The notes: generated by a model from the sequence alone, not told the origin. A stretch of 64,000 nt of DNA from Bacillus mobilis (GCF_001884045.1 NZ_MACF01000078.1:1-64000), one strand, 5' to 3'. Counted from the first letter of the stretch, positions 9,118 to 18,203 are shown. Numbers and translations: made by a program.

Positions 9118-9254
9118 AACTACCCGCCACTTAACGTCCTAATGGACTGTTTGAAGTGGTGGCTTCTCGGTTAGTCGTTACTTTTGATAGCTAACGAATT
9201 TGTCCTAAGACAACCGAGCTAACCCCCTCGTTCCAAGGGTTATTTTATTGCTAT
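9118..9254 (-). ncRNA. candidate omega RNA (reRNA) scaffold of TnpB
   Basis: Directly after the tnpB stop codon the minus strand is rich in pairings, including CCACCACTT with AAGTGGCGGG near the element's end and AACCGAG with CTCGGTT. In this family the guide RNA derives from the 3' part of tnpB plus the right end, and the guide is the flanking sequence just past the end. The candidate guide would begin AGATTGGAAGAAATAG (complement of 9116 and below). Ends are inferred from the family, not measured. Confidence 0.5.
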
Positions 9255-10367
9255 CTATGCCAACGCTAATAGGCGTATTGCTTCATTTTTGATATTGATA
9301 GCTGCGTTATAATCTCTATCAAGATTTACACCACATATACAAGAATATACTCGCTCAGACAATGACATGTTTTTCACATTTCCACAACTGCTACATGTTT
9401 TTGTGGAAGGAAACCATTTGTCTATTTTCATAAGTTGTTTGCCTTGTTCGTGTAGTTTATAAGCTAAAAAAGAAGTGAACATACCCCAAGCATTATCAGC
9501 GACGCTTTTTCCAAAATGAAGTGCTTGCGACATGCCTTTCATATTTAGATCTTCAATAGCTACAACATCAAAATGAGTAGCTAACTCTTTAGACTTATGA
9601 TGAAGGAAGTTCTTACGTTGGTTCGCTACTTTTTCATGTAACTTAGCTACACGGATACGTTGTTTATTCCAACGAATAGAACCTTTTGTTCTTCTTGATA
9701 ATACTCGTTGTGCCTTTGCTAATCGGTCTAACATTTCACGATAGAACTTAGGATAATTGGCTCTCTCATCCTCAGAACTAACGTATAATCGATCCATCGC
9801 AAAGTCTAATCCAACAACTGTTTCTACTTCATTTTGTACAATCTCTTTTTCGTATTCAGTCAAGATAGACACATAGTATTTACCAGTAGGTGTCATAGAA
9901 ATCGTACATGACTTGATTACATGGTCTTGTGGTATTTCTCTATGCTGCTTGATACGTACCATTTTCAGTTTTGGCAATTTAATATGACCGTTAAGCAACA
10001 TAATATTTCCGTTCACTACATTCGTTGTATAAGACTTTCTGTCTTTTTTGCTTTTGAATGTTGGGAAGTCATTTTGACCACGAAAGAAATTCTTATAGGC
10101 AGTTTGCAAGTTTAGTTGAGCATTTGCCAGTGCTAATGAATCAACTTCTTTTAACCACTCAAATTCTGCTTTGTATTTCGCAGGAGTGGGAAGCTTTTGT
10201 TTCTTTAGTTGTTCCTTATCATCTTTGTGTTTTTCATACGCTTCTTTCCGTTCGGCTAACATTCTGTTATACACGAAACGTACACAACCGAAGGTTTTAC
10301 GCATAAGATGTGCTTGGTCTCCTGTTGGATACAAACGGAATTTATATGCTTTATTATGCTTTGTCAT
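9255..10367 (-). CDS. tnpB: TnpB, IS605-family RNA-guided nuclease
   Basis: This 370-residue protein carries the TnpB hallmarks: N-terminal YKFRLYPTGDQ, RuvC aspartate in VVGLDFAMD (about 195), glutamate in VAIEDLNMKGM, zinc-binding CSSC and CICG, and the last RuvC aspartate in DRDYNAAIN. All three acidic residues are present, so it may be an active omega-RNA-guided DNA endonuclease. AGGTGA precedes the ATG, and the gene begins 11 bases past the tnpA remnant's stop codon. Confidence 0.95.
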   Translation of the reverse strand: MTKHNKAYKFRLYPTGDQAHLMRKTFGCVRFVYNRMLAERKEAYEKHKDDKEQLKKQKLPTPAKYKAEFEWLKEVDSLALANAQLNLQTAYKNFFRGQNDFPTFKSKKDRKSYTTNVVNGNIMLLNGHIKLPKLKMVRIKQHREIPQDHVIKSCTISMTPTGKYYVSILTEYEKEIVQNEVETVVGLDFAMDRLYVSSEDERANYPKFYREMLDRLAKAQRVLSRRTKGSIRWNKQRIRVAKLHEKVANQRKNFLHHKSKELATHFDVVAIEDLNMKGMSQALHFGKSVADNAWGMFTSFLAYKLHEQGKQLMKIDKWFPSTKTCSSCGNVKNMSLSERVYSCICGVNLDRDYNAAINIKNEAIRLLALA

Positions 10368-10378
10368 ATCATTTCACC

Positions 10379-10477
10379 TCACTTTTCACTTTGATTTTCA
10401 ATATATTTTTTTACTACGTCTATTGATGAACCACCAGTAGTTAGTAAGCAAAAACCTCTTGACCAAAACATCTCTTT
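10379..10477 (-). pseudogene. C-terminal remnant of tnpA (Y1 transposase)
   Basis: The minus strand here encodes KEMFWSRGFCLLTTGG and then SSIDVVKKYIENQSEK before a stop, closely resembling the C-terminus of IS200/IS605 TnpA (FWS..., VVxKYIxNQ). The catalytic HUH and tyrosine regions are absent, because the sequence upstream changes abruptly to the palindrome at 10480-10516. It is therefore a dead fragment that still marks the original tnpA-tnpB order. Confidence 0.8.
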
Positions 10478-10479
10478 CA

Positions 10480-10516
10480 ATAGTTTCATACTACTTAATT
10501 AGTAGTATGAAACTAT
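10480..10516. repeat. perfect palindrome, 16-bp arms
   Basis: Arms 10480-10495 and 10501-10516 (ATAGTTTCATACTACT and its complement) flank TAATT. It could be a structured left end of the IS element, or a terminator that became the truncation point of tnpA. Confidence 0.7.
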
Positions 10517-10569
10517 TTTTATATTAATCATAAAAAAAACAGTTTATTCTTATTCAAAACTTACACCTT

Positions 10570-10920
10570 CACTCGATCACTCAACCATTCGCTAATCATT
10601 CATTCTAAAATAGTAATATGATTGACCGGTGATTAATTGACTGATTACAATTAGGTTTAATGCAATGAAATCAACCGTTCAATCACCACTCAACCTACAT
10701 ACGAAAATAACAGTATTTACACACAAGTGACTGGTGATTAGTTGGGTGATTTAAGGTGTGGATAATGAAAAATGTGCCATTAATGCGCTTTATCGATGAT
10801 ATTTTGTTAATTGAGCGACAATCAGGCGGTTGATCAGAGGCTGTTTAAGTTGTTCTTACTTATTGTGAATTGACTTTTGATTGAGCGGCGCTCAACGAGG
10901 TGTTTGAGTGGTGGTTATTT
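10570..10920. repeat. iteron cluster, probable origin or initiator binding sites
   Basis: At least six diverged copies occur in both orientations: near 10570-10603, 10619-10650, 10669-10697, 10726-10752, 10809-10840 and 10876-10920. The common core is TTGAGYGGTGATTAGTTG, for example TTGACCGGTGATTAATTG and TGACTGGTGATTAGTTG. An AT-rich tract follows at about 10985-11090, then the initiator-like gene. Iterons beside an AT-rich tract and a helix-turn-helix gene is the usual plan of a theta-type plasmid origin. Confidence 0.6.
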
Positions 10921-10984
10921 ATACATAGTCATTTAGCAAAGGTCATACTTTTGAAAAAATCACCTTGCAACCATGGGAAAAACT

Positions 10985-11392
10985 ATATATGATGTAGTTA
11001 CTTTATATTTTTGTATTTTTTTAGATACAAATTTATTAATAATAAAATATTTATATAATAAAAAATAAAATATAAAAAAGCAAAAAAAGGTTCATCAGCC
11101 CAATGAAATAGCGCCAACTACTTCATTGTGGTACACCGCACAAAAATCCCAAAAGAAATTTTCAATCGACCGCGGTAAACAAAGCCAATAAACCTTTTTA
11201 TTTTGCATGAAATTATAAGATAATTTTACTGTATCTTATGTATTTGTGCAACTTAAAAAGGGGATTTCTTGCGTAATTTTAGGCATTGTTTACCGTTGTT
11301 ATACAAGTATTACTCTTTTAAGAGAGTAGTATTTTTGTATCCGTGGTATGACAGTGCCTTTTTCTGCTCTTTCGAAAGGAGTTAGCAACATT
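10985..11392 (+). promoter_or_regulatory. AT-rich tract and hairpin leader upstream of the initiator-like gene
   Basis: About 10985-11090 is almost pure A/T and could be a DNA unwinding element. Further on, GGTAAACAA (near 11174) and TTGTTTACC (near 11284) are inverted copies about 110 bases apart. Immediately before the gene an imperfect hairpin (about 11303-11340, TATTACTCTTTTAAGAG core) precedes the AAAGGAG ribosome site. No gene is visible in this gap. Confidence 0.45.
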
Positions 11393-12529
11393 ATGCATAC
11401 GCAAATGGCTTTTTCCCAACAGAACTTTAAAGTTCATGGGGTTAAATTTTTTGATGGACTATTAAACATCGTAAAACTAGAAAATGAAAGAAAAGAGTTA
11501 CCATCTTCAGCTTTAGCTACTTACATCTTGCTTCACTTTGAATGCAATGATATAGGAATGCTACCACGTGAATTTCAAATAATGGATCTTGCTAAGAAAA
11601 GTGGGATTCCCTACACAACAATTTATACAGGGTTTCAAGTTTGTTTGGAGCGTAGACTCGTAAAAGAAACACCTGTTGGAAATCGTACTGTATATGAAAT
11701 TGTAGATTATGCGTTGTATAACCACACTACTGCAGAAACTGCAAAGATGACAGGCATATCGCTATCGTATTTCCGTATTCCATTTCACCTAATTCAAACA
11801 ACGATAATGAGTAGTCTAGTAAAGGCTCGTGATAATAGAGGGATTATATTCCTTTTAGATTTAATCAATACTTTTTCAAGAAAAGTAGGTATGGAACATT
11901 ATAAACATAAAATTGAGGAGTTTCAGATTACAAGAAAGATGTCTTCCTTAAAAAGGAGATTAAATCGTAATGCAAAGAAAGTAAGACACTACATAGAAAT
12001 TATTAACCCCATCGTGCAATTTACTGCAATCGATTCTAAAGAGAAGAAATCTAATGAAACAAGAATTACTAGTGCAAGGAAACAGGTAAAACAAATCATC
12101 ATTGAGAAGTTCAACGTTGTATTTTCTTCAAACTGCGTAATTGAGAATGATAAAAAAGAATTACATAGACCAGTAGCGAAGTGCAGAAAAGAAGCGGTGT
12201 CTCGTTTGAAACATATGGGACAGGCGTTACGTAAAAAAGATAAAGAAAATATAATGACTGCATTTAGACAAGAAATTGTTGATATCGCAATCTATTTACC
12301 GACGAAACAAAAACAAAGTGAATTATTAATTTACGCAATGACTTATGCATTAGATCAAGTGGAAAGTTGTTTGAAAGAGCAAGAAATATTCTCTATTCCA
12401 GCATTTATGCGTGTAAAGTTTAGAGAGTCCTGGATAGGTTTTAAGGAAAAAAACTTGTCTACAGGGAAAAAACACGATGCAATGATAAATTATCATAAGA
12501 AGAATGGTGTTTATCCGGAATTTATGTGA
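11393..12529 (+). CDS. probable plasmid replication initiator / winged-helix protein
   Basis: This 378-residue basic protein has a winged-helix region (LPREFQIMDLAKKSGI then YTTIYTGFQVCLERRLV, roughly residues 53-90) followed by a long helical, Lys/Arg-rich C-terminal half. The ATG at 11393 has AAAGGAG 11 bases upstream; a frame start at 11348 has none. It sits just downstream of the iteron cluster and the AT-rich tract. I do not recognise the exact family; position and fold pattern suggest an origin-binding initiator or copy-control protein. Confidence 0.55.
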   Translation: MHTQMAFSQQNFKVHGVKFFDGLLNIVKLENERKELPSSALATYILLHFECNDIGMLPREFQIMDLAKKSGIPYTTIYTGFQVCLERRLVKETPVGNRTVYEIVDYALYNHTTAETAKMTGISLSYFRIPFHLIQTTIMSSLVKARDNRGIIFLLDLINTFSRKVGMEHYKHKIEEFQITRKMSSLKRRLNRNAKKVRHYIEIINPIVQFTAIDSKEKKSNETRITSARKQVKQIIIEKFNVVFSSNCVIENDKKELHRPVAKCRKEAVSRLKHMGQALRKKDKENIMTAFRQEIVDIAIYLPTKQKQSELLIYAMTYALDQVESCLKEQEIFSIPAFMRVKFRESWIGFKEKNLSTGKKHDAMINYHKKNGVYPEFM

Positions 12530-12550
12530 TTTTAAAAAAATATATATGGA

Positions 12551-12590
12551 AACCCTTGTTAAAAAGTTACTTAAAAGCAAGGGTTATTTG
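12551..12590 (+). terminator. hairpin after the initiator-like gene
   Basis: AACCCTTG pairs with CAAGGGTT around a long A-rich loop; the T tract is weak (ATTTGG). Confidence 0.5.
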
Positions 12591-12592
12591 GC

Positions 12593-13064
12593 ATGTTCTT
12601 TAATTTGAAGACATGCTTTTTTATTTAGGAAAATATATCTATTAGCATTTTTACGGAAGCATATAATTGATTTACGTTATGTTTGGTTACGACTCGGTAT
12701 GTTCATAATTCGATTCAATACTTGTGGTTATCTTAGTAATATGATTCTAACCTTGTGAATTCTTAGTAATATGGTATTTAACTTCTTAATTTGTGATTTC
12801 TATGATGTAGAGCTTGTATGTAATGGGGATATTACGATAGTGAATTTAGCTTAATATCCAGGAACGTATGTAATACAAGGCTTTAGAGGTGTTTGCTGAA
12901 TCTCTTTATAATTAATGATTGAGTTTAGTTATATATATTTCTTGTTGTTTTTATATAAAATACTTGGATTATTTATATTTAATTACTTGTATTTTTTTAA
13001 ATTAAATACATAGAAAAATAGAAAGAAGGAATAAATATAAGTTTACAAGGAGGTAATTAATCTA
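12593..13064. other. intergenic region with two tandem 31-bp repeats
   Basis: No convincing gene is visible. Two near-identical tandem units occur at about 12720-12780, each containing TCTTAGTAATATG (at 12731 and 12761) and a preceding CTTGTG. The rest is AT-rich. A strong AAGGAGG at 13047-13053 leads into the promoter and leader of the 13239 operon. Confidence 0.5.
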
Positions 13065-13093
13065 TTGACTTTTAAAATTCATAGAGGTATTCT
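13065..13093 (+). promoter_or_regulatory. sigma-A-like promoter for the 13239 operon
   Basis: TTGACT (13065-13070) and TATTCT (13088-13093) are 17 bases apart. Transcription would start near 13100 and meet the leader hairpin at 13159-13203. Confidence 0.6.
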
Positions 13094-13158
13094 TATACGT
13101 GAACTACAATTAACTAAGAGAAATATACAAATTAATAGATTTAATTTCTAGCTAAACG

Positions 13159-13203
13159 GACACACCGAAGGCACATAACCTGCCATCGGTGTGTCTTTTT
13201 TTT
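13159..13203 (+). promoter_or_regulatory. leader terminator hairpin before the 13239 operon
   Basis: GACACACCGA pairs with TCGGTGTGTC, with an inner AGGC/GCC pairing, followed by eight or more T residues. The sequence entering it, TAGCTAAACGGACACACC, is nearly identical to that at 23080-23095. It separates the promoter from the ribosome site AAGGGAG of the first gene. Confidence 0.8.
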
Positions 13204-13238
13204 GTATAAATAACAATAAAAAGGGAGAATTTGAAGCT

Positions 13239-14192
13239 ATGAACGAAATTGTGAACATGAGTAAAGAACGATTTACAAAGTATTGTGAGGAGAATGCAGC
13301 ATTTGAAGAGGATATTAGTCGCATTATTAATCACTACTTTTTATTACTAGGGAATAAGGCAAATATCTTACAGGAAAGAGAATTTAATAACGAAATTGAA
13401 GAAAAAACGTTTAAAAATAATGTGAAACGTTTTGAAACTCTATTCCCTGCAGCTGTTAAAAATGCATTTTTAAAAGGATATCAATTATGCCTTGAGTTTA
13501 TAAATCATCCTGAAACGCAAATTCCTGAGAATCTATATACTGATCCGAATTTTATAAAAGATATTCCTTTTGCCTTAGCAAATGCATCTGAATATGAATT
13601 GTACGAAATCATTCGTACAGATGAAACACAGGAATTTAGTGTATTTGCTATACGAACATATGAAGGGATTCGTCCATTGTTAGAACAAGTATTTTGCGAA
13701 GTTGCATTCACTGGTGCTGAATATGCTTTTGAACATGAGCGAATGGAAAAAGGAATTGAATTAAAGAAAGGTAATAGTACCTCGTTAACCAAAGTTCCTG
13801 TAGATCGTCTTTTCGCGATTACGCCTTCTGTTAATGGAGTTGTTGTACATGCGGAAGAACATTGCGAGATTTGGAATTTAAATTGGAATAGCAAAGTAAC
13901 AATTAATGATCCTTTTATTGAGCTTGCTGAGGTTACGTTTATTCATCAAACAAAAGATATGATTCAAAAAAATATTGAAGATGGTGTTTTATACTACAGC
14001 ATTCTTTATCTTGGTACACCTTTACATGAGATACAAGATCGATTAGAAATACGAGTAAAGCTAAATTCTGATTTTGGAGCTCCACGTACAATGGAACAAG
14101 TTGAAATTGAGTATATTTTGAATGAGATTATTGGGAAGGTTCATCTTGAGGCACAAATTCCAATTGAAAACATGATTTTAATCCAACGTTAG
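13239..14192 (+). CDS. protein of unknown function, first gene of a Tad-related operon
   Basis: This 317-residue protein has no family that I recognise and no clear membrane segment. It mixes helical N-terminal sequence with a beta-rich C-terminal half (VVVHAEEHCEIWNLNW, VLYYSILYLGT). AAGGGAG lies 10 bases before the ATG at 13239; an upstream in-frame ATG at 13191 lies within the terminator. It is followed after 19 bases by the CpaE-like gene and then two small membrane proteins, so it probably belongs to the pilus machinery. Confidence 0.65.
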   Translation: MNEIVNMSKERFTKYCEENAAFEEDISRIINHYFLLLGNKANILQEREFNNEIEEKTFKNNVKRFETLFPAAVKNAFLKGYQLCLEFINHPETQIPENLYTDPNFIKDIPFALANASEYELYEIIRTDETQEFSVFAIRTYEGIRPLLEQVFCEVAFTGAEYAFEHERMEKGIELKKGNSTSLTKVPVDRLFAITPSVNGVVVHAEEHCEIWNLNWNSKVTINDPFIELAEVTFIHQTKDMIQKNIEDGVLYYSILYLGTPLHEIQDRLEIRVKLNSDFGAPRTMEQVEIEYILNEIIGKVHLEAQIPIENMILIQR

Positions 14193-14211
14193 ATTTTGTA
14201 GGAGGTTAACT

Positions 14212-15711
14212 ATGGTGAAAAAAATCGTTTTAGCTATTAGTGATACTGTATATACGGCATATTTACGTGAGGATTTTATTGGTGCGGGATTTGAAGTAGC
14301 TGATAGTGATGTGATGCATATCAAGTATCTAGATGAAATTCTAGATACAGAACAGCCCGATATTCTATGTATTAATGACAAACGATTAAATATTGATGCG
14401 GGACATGAAGAGAAACGTGAATTGATTATCTTACAGAAACTAAGAGATATTCGCTTTAATCGAGATATTCGTATTGTGGTATTTACAGAGCGTGAAAATG
14501 ATGATGAGTTTTTGGCGAAACTGATTTATCTAGGTATCTATGACATTTTTAACTCTCGTAGAATTGATATTGATAATAAAGTTATCCCGCAGCTGCTACA
14601 GGAGTCGGATATTAAAAATGTAGCAGAAATTGTAGGCGCAAGTCAGGCACCACAACAAACAAAGTTACCCGAAGTTCCTGTTGATGAGGAAGAAGAGGAA
14701 GTATCAAGTGAATTAGAGGAAGGTGGCAACAATGAAGCTTCCTCTAACTCCAAGAAACTATTTAAAAACAATCAAAAGCGTAAGTCTGTTCCAGGTGAGT
14801 CACAAAAAGCACCTATTATAAAAAAACAATATAAATTGGCTTTTGAGCCGGTATATGAAAAACAAATAGGTATTGCTATTCCGAGAAGAACAATTGTTGT
14901 GGCCAGCATGAACAAAAGAAGTGGTGCAACTTTTGTTTCACATCTTTTAGCTGCTTACTTAAATGAACTACAGATTGATGTGAACTATATAGAGAATCTA
15001 TATGATGATGGATATACGTATCCTTTATTAAAGGGATATACAGAAGCACCAGAAAACTATCGTAGTGAATTTATGTTACAGCGATATAAGGAGATGCTAC
15101 AGAAGGAATCTGATATATTATCAATTCCAAAATGGAAGCAAGGAAGAATAAATTATATCGTAAAGAATCCTATAGTGGACCAAGAGCTGAAAAACGAAAC
15201 AGAGCAGGACTTTGACCATTTTATTAAGGTATTATTGGCTAACCAAGAAGCGCCTATATCTATTATTGATGCGGGGTACGATTGGGATAAAGATTTATAC
15301 CATGAAATATGTGAAATGGCAGATTTTATTTTCTTTGTAGCAGAACCAGATCTGCATCAATTGTTAAAGATAGCGCATCCTCTTACACAAAAGGAGAGAA
15401 AACTTGTTTCTTACTTAGTTTTAGAGAAAACGAGAATTATTGGGAATAAGTTTTCTACTGCACTTTTAAAGCATGAAGTAGTAGAAGAATGTTTTGGCGA
15501 TAAGGTATTAACTGCTTTAGCACCATATGAGATAGAGGATGTATTTGAATCTCAATTAAAAAGTAGTACGTTACTATCTAGTCGGAACTATTATAAAGAG
15601 CTTGAAGGAATAATGAAGGAAATAGCAGAGTTATTACTGCCAAACCAATTGTTGAATCAAAAGAAAAGTTCCATTTTAAGTGGATTTCGATTTCGGAAGT
15701 CTGAAAATTAA
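14212..15711 (+). CDS. CpaE/TadZ-like protein with receiver-like N-terminus
   Basis: This 499-residue protein starts with a response-regulator-like fold (KKIVLAISDTVYTAYL, about 3-130). A long acidic linker (about 150-200) follows, then a ParA/MinD-like domain opening with TIVVASMNKRSGATFVSHLL near 227-246. The P-loop is degenerate: the lysine of GKT is missing (SGAT), so ATP binding may be lost. CpaE/TadZ proteins place the Tad pilus machine at its site in the cell. It has a good AGGAGG ribosome site. A second, P-loop-intact TadZ-like protein is encoded at 24042. Confidence 0.65.
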   Translation: MVKKIVLAISDTVYTAYLREDFIGAGFEVADSDVMHIKYLDEILDTEQPDILCINDKRLNIDAGHEEKRELIILQKLRDIRFNRDIRIVVFTERENDDEFLAKLIYLGIYDIFNSRRIDIDNKVIPQLLQESDIKNVAEIVGASQAPQQTKLPEVPVDEEEEEVSSELEEGGNNEASSNSKKLFKNNQKRKSVPGESQKAPIIKKQYKLAFEPVYEKQIGIAIPRRTIVVASMNKRSGATFVSHLLAAYLNELQIDVNYIENLYDDGYTYPLLKGYTEAPENYRSEFMLQRYKEMLQKESDILSIPKWKQGRINYIVKNPIVDQELKNETEQDFDHFIKVLLANQEAPISIIDAGYDWDKDLYHEICEMADFIFFVAEPDLHQLLKIAHPLTQKERKLVSYLVLEKTRIIGNKFSTALLKHEVVEECFGDKVLTALAPYEIEDVFESQLKSSTLLSSRNYYKELEGIMKEIAELLLPNQLLNQKKSSILSGFRFRKSEN

Positions 15712-15727
15712 GGAGGGGTGAAGAAAG

Positions 15728-16177
15728 ATGCAAAAATTTATTATAGGGGCCGCCTCAATATTATTATTTGTTGGCTGTTTATTCTTAATGACAGATATGA
15801 TTATTGGAGATACAACACACACAGATAATAAGTCTGCATCAGAACGCGCTGGAAGTACAGCAATGGATAAAGCCGTAAAAGTAGGTGTTTTACGAGCGCA
15901 AGAAGAAATTGCTATTGAACCAGGTATCGCAAAGAAAGAATTTGAAAAGTCTTATAAACAAAATGCAACATTTAAGGATCCTGCATCAAAACGAGAGTTT
16001 TCTGTACATGCTGTACAAGAGCAACCTGCAATGATTGCGGTTGAAGGAGAAGCGGAAGCTGCTAGTTATACGAAACAATTTGATGAAAAGAAAGGTAACA
16101 TTAAGAGTAACGCAAGACACATATTTATTTATGAAGCAGATTCTGACAACAAGAAAGCTGGAGGAAACGTGAAATAA
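15728..16177 (+). CDS. small membrane-anchored protein, Tad-associated
   Basis: This 149-residue protein has one N-terminal hydrophobic segment (FIIGAASILLFVGCLFLM, about 4-21) and a hydrophilic outer part. That is the shape of the minor pseudopilin-like TadE/TadF proteins, though no clear cleavage motif is visible. AGGAGGGGTGAAGAAAG precedes the ATG by a short gap. It is co-directional and 16 bases from the CpaE-like gene. Confidence 0.55.
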   Translation: MQKFIIGAASILLFVGCLFLMTDMIIGDTTHTDNKSASERAGSTAMDKAVKVGVLRAQEEIAIEPGIAKKEFEKSYKQNATFKDPASKREFSVHAVQEQPAMIAVEGEAEAASYTKQFDEKKGNIKSNARHIFIYEADSDNKKAGGNVK

Positions 16178-16202
16178 ATAAGAAAAAGTAGGTGTGTAAG
16201 AA

Positions 16203-16598
16203 ATGCAAAATACAGTAACAACAGCGCTTTTTCTAACGCTTTCTTTATTATTGATAACTCTTATACCAGAAGGTGTACTGTATGGAATGCAGTTAGTAAA
16301 AGCACATGATTTTGCTTCTAGTACAGTAGAGTTAGCAGAACAAACAGGTGGTTTTCAGTACACATATGAAGGAAAAAACGTAAATCTAATTCCTGATATA
16401 GAGAAGAAAATGAAAGAGCAGAATATGGATGGATGGAAATATGAATATACTAAAGGGCGCGTGGATCATAATCAGCCGTTAAATTTTAAGATAAAAGCTG
16501 AACATCACTTCTTTATTTTTAAAATGATAGGGATTGATAGTGTGAAAGCACCAATATGGGCTAACAAAGATGGAATGGGACAAATCTATTTCCGTTGA
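16203..16598 (+). CDS. small pilin-like membrane protein (DUF4320/TadE-like)
   Basis: This 131-residue protein has an N-terminal hydrophobic stretch (TTALFLTLSLLLITLIP, about 5-21) directly followed by EGVLYGMQLVKAHDFASS, a pattern seen in DUF4320 and TadE-like proteins in Firmicute pilus clusters. The C-terminal domain looks globular. It is the last gene of the 13239 operon, followed by the terminator at 16623-16653. Confidence 0.55.
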   Translation: MQNTVTTALFLTLSLLLITLIPEGVLYGMQLVKAHDFASSTVELAEQTGGFQYTYEGKNVNLIPDIEKKMKEQNMDGWKYEYTKGRVDHNQPLNFKIKAEHHFFIFKMIGIDSVKAPIWANKDGMGQIYFR

Positions 16599-16622
16599 GA
16601 ATATCAATATATATAAAGAGTT

Positions 16623-16653
16623 AAAAACTATACTGAAAAGTGTAGTTTTTTTA
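16623..16653 (+). terminator. intrinsic terminator after the first Tad-related operon
   Basis: AAAACTATACT pairs with AGTGTAGTTTT and is followed by a T run. Confidence 0.8.
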
Positions 16654-16691
16654 CTAGAAATAAATATTTATAAATAAATATATAAAAATAC

Positions 16692-16720
16692 TTTACAAGC
16701 CTATTTTTATATGGTAATAT
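16692..16720 (+). promoter_or_regulatory. promoter of the SLH gene
   Basis: TTTACA (16692-16697) and TAATAT (16715-16720) are exactly 17 bases apart. The leader of about 130 bases contains a weak AGCG...CGCT hairpin near 16736-16755. Confidence 0.65.
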
Positions 16721-16853
16721 TTTCCATATAGAACAGCGGTTATAAAAAAACGCTAATTTATAAATTTATATGTTAAAGTATCTGGATTTTATATTTAAAT
16801 TCGATACAATAAAGGAATCTATTAAAAAACTAATATACTTGGAGGAACAAACA

Positions 16854-18203
16854 ATGGCTAACAAATTTTTAAAAACAGCAACAGCATTAACAATTATGGG
16901 TACATCATTACTAGGAGCAGGAGCATTTACTGCTAAGGCTGATAACACAGACTCATTAAAATTCAGTGATGTTCCAGCAAATCACTGGTCTACAAAAGCA
17001 ATTTATGATTTAACAAATCGTAAAGTAGTACAAGGATACGGAAATAATATCTTTGGTTTTGGTGACAACGTAACTCGTGGGCAAGTTGCTCGTATGATTT
17101 ATATGTACGTTAAACCAGCAGATGCAGATGCTAGCTTCAAAAATCCATTTACAGATATTAGAGGACACCTGTTTGAAAAAGAAATTAGAGCACTTGCTAA
17201 AGCAGGTCTAGTAAATGGTTATGGTGAAGGGAAATTCGGTCCAGATGATGTCTTAACTCGTGAACAAATGGCGCAAGTACTTACAAATGCTTTCAAGTTC
17301 AAAGCTACTAAGACAACTTCCTTTACTGATATTGATAAAAACTCATGGGCATTAAAAGCAATTAGTGCATTAGAAGAAAATGGCGTTACTATTGGTACAG
17401 GAGGTAAAATGTATTCACCATATGCACATGTAACTCGTGAACAATATAGCCAGTTCTTATATAACTCTATTAATGCAGTAGAAAAAGAGACTAAGCCAGA
17501 AGTGAAGCCAGATCCAAAACCTGAAACAAAGCCTGAAACAAAGCCAGAAGAAAAACCAGAAGTGAAACCAGAAGTGAAACCAGATCCAAAACCTGAAACA
17601 AAACCAGAGGAAAAACCAGAAGTAAAGCCAGATCCAAAACCTGAAACAAAACCAGAGGAAAAACCAGAAGTGAAACCAGATCCAAAACCTGAAACAAAAC
17701 CAGAGGAAAAACCTGAAACTAAGCCAGAGACAAAGCCAGAAGTACCAGCAGGCTTAGATGCTAGTTTAGCAAATGAGAAATTGGTTTATTATCCAGAAGC
17801 ATTAAAAAACCCAATAGTACAGAAACAAGTATCTAGTGAAGCTCAGAGTATCATCAAAGATATTAATAGTACCTATAGTACAAGCTTAAAATATAAAGAG
17901 ATTGGTGGTTCTATTGATTTATTAGATAGTAATATGTATCTACCAGAAGGTTCTATTGGAGCACAATTTTCTGTAGTTGGAAGTTCAGGTGATTTTAAAA
18001 TATATTTCCTAGATAACAACAAAGCGACTGTTGAATTAGCGAAACAATGGACTACTTTACTAAGTGGCTTAAATCTAGATAAGGAAATTCAAGAAACGGT
18101 TGATGCACGAAAAATAAACAACTATGAAAAAGGAAACTATAAAATTCGCATTGGACAATCTATGGCTGATCACACAATGTATGTAGACGTTCATTCTAAA
18201 TAA
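16854..18203 (+). CDS. secreted S-layer homology (SLH) protein with Pro-Lys repeat stalk
   Basis: This 449-residue protein has a signal peptide ending near GAFTAKA|D. Three SLH domains follow ([46 protein letters not shown]), which bind pyruvylated secondary cell-wall polymer in the B. cereus group. Next comes a [11 protein letters not shown] repeat stalk encoded at about 17490-17745, and a C-terminal domain of about 150 residues that I do not recognise. GGAGG precedes the ATG at 16854. Its place between pilus operons suggests a cell-surface partner of the machine. The repeat stalk is likely length-variable. Confidence 0.9.
   Translation: MANKFLKTATALTIMGTSLLGAGAFTAKADNTDSLKFSDVPANHWSTKAIYDLTNRKVVQGYGNNIFGFGDNVTRGQVARMIYMYVKPADADASFKNPFTDIRGHLFEKEIRALAKAGLVNGYGEGKFGPDDVLTREQMAQVLTNAFKFKATKTTSFTDIDKNSWALKAISALEENGVTIGTGGKMYSPYAHVTREQYSQFLYNSINAVEKETKPEVKPDPKPETKPETKPEEKPEVKPEVKPDPKPETKPEEKPEVKPDPKPETKPEEKPEVKPDPKPETKPEEKPETKPETKPEVPAGLDASLANEKLVYYPEALKNPIVQKQVSSEAQSIIKDINSTYSTSLKYKEIGGSIDLLDSNMYLPEGSIGAQFSVVGSSGDFKIYFLDNNKATVELAKQWTTLLSGLNLDKEIQETVDARKINNYEKGNYKIRIGQSMADHTMYVDVHSK
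17490..17745 (+). repeat. in-gene tandem repeats encoding the Pro-Lys stalk
   Basis: About four copies of a 48-bp unit (GTGAAACCAGATCCAAAACC, then CTGAAACAAAACCAGAGG) and partial units encode [16 protein letters not shown]. Such repeats expand and contract by slippage. Confidence 0.85.

Larger units (their letters stand above)
9117..10516 (-). mobile_element. IS200/IS605-family element with tnpB and a tnpA remnant
   Basis: A full tnpB (9255-10367) is followed on the minus strand by a structured right end finishing near 9117 in AAGTGGCGGGTAGTTCAC, typical of IS605/IS1341 right ends. Upstream, only the last part of tnpA remains, next to a perfect 16-bp-arm palindrome at 10480-10516. The tnpA loss means the copy should not transpose alone, though an intact relative could mobilise it. 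It lies between tubY and the initiator-like gene, separating two iteron clusters. The left boundary is uncertain. Confidence 0.75.

Noticed and set aside
13065-13151. 28-codon reading frame starting TTG after AAGGAGG, just upstream of the leader terminator: possible leader peptide
   Set aside because: Its start overlaps the -35 box of the promoter that I favour, and the matching leader at 23085 has no such frame, so it is probably chance.
17490-17745. Regular repeats as a CRISPR array
   Set aside because: They are in frame within the SLH gene and encode KPE/PKPET repeats, with no unique spacers.
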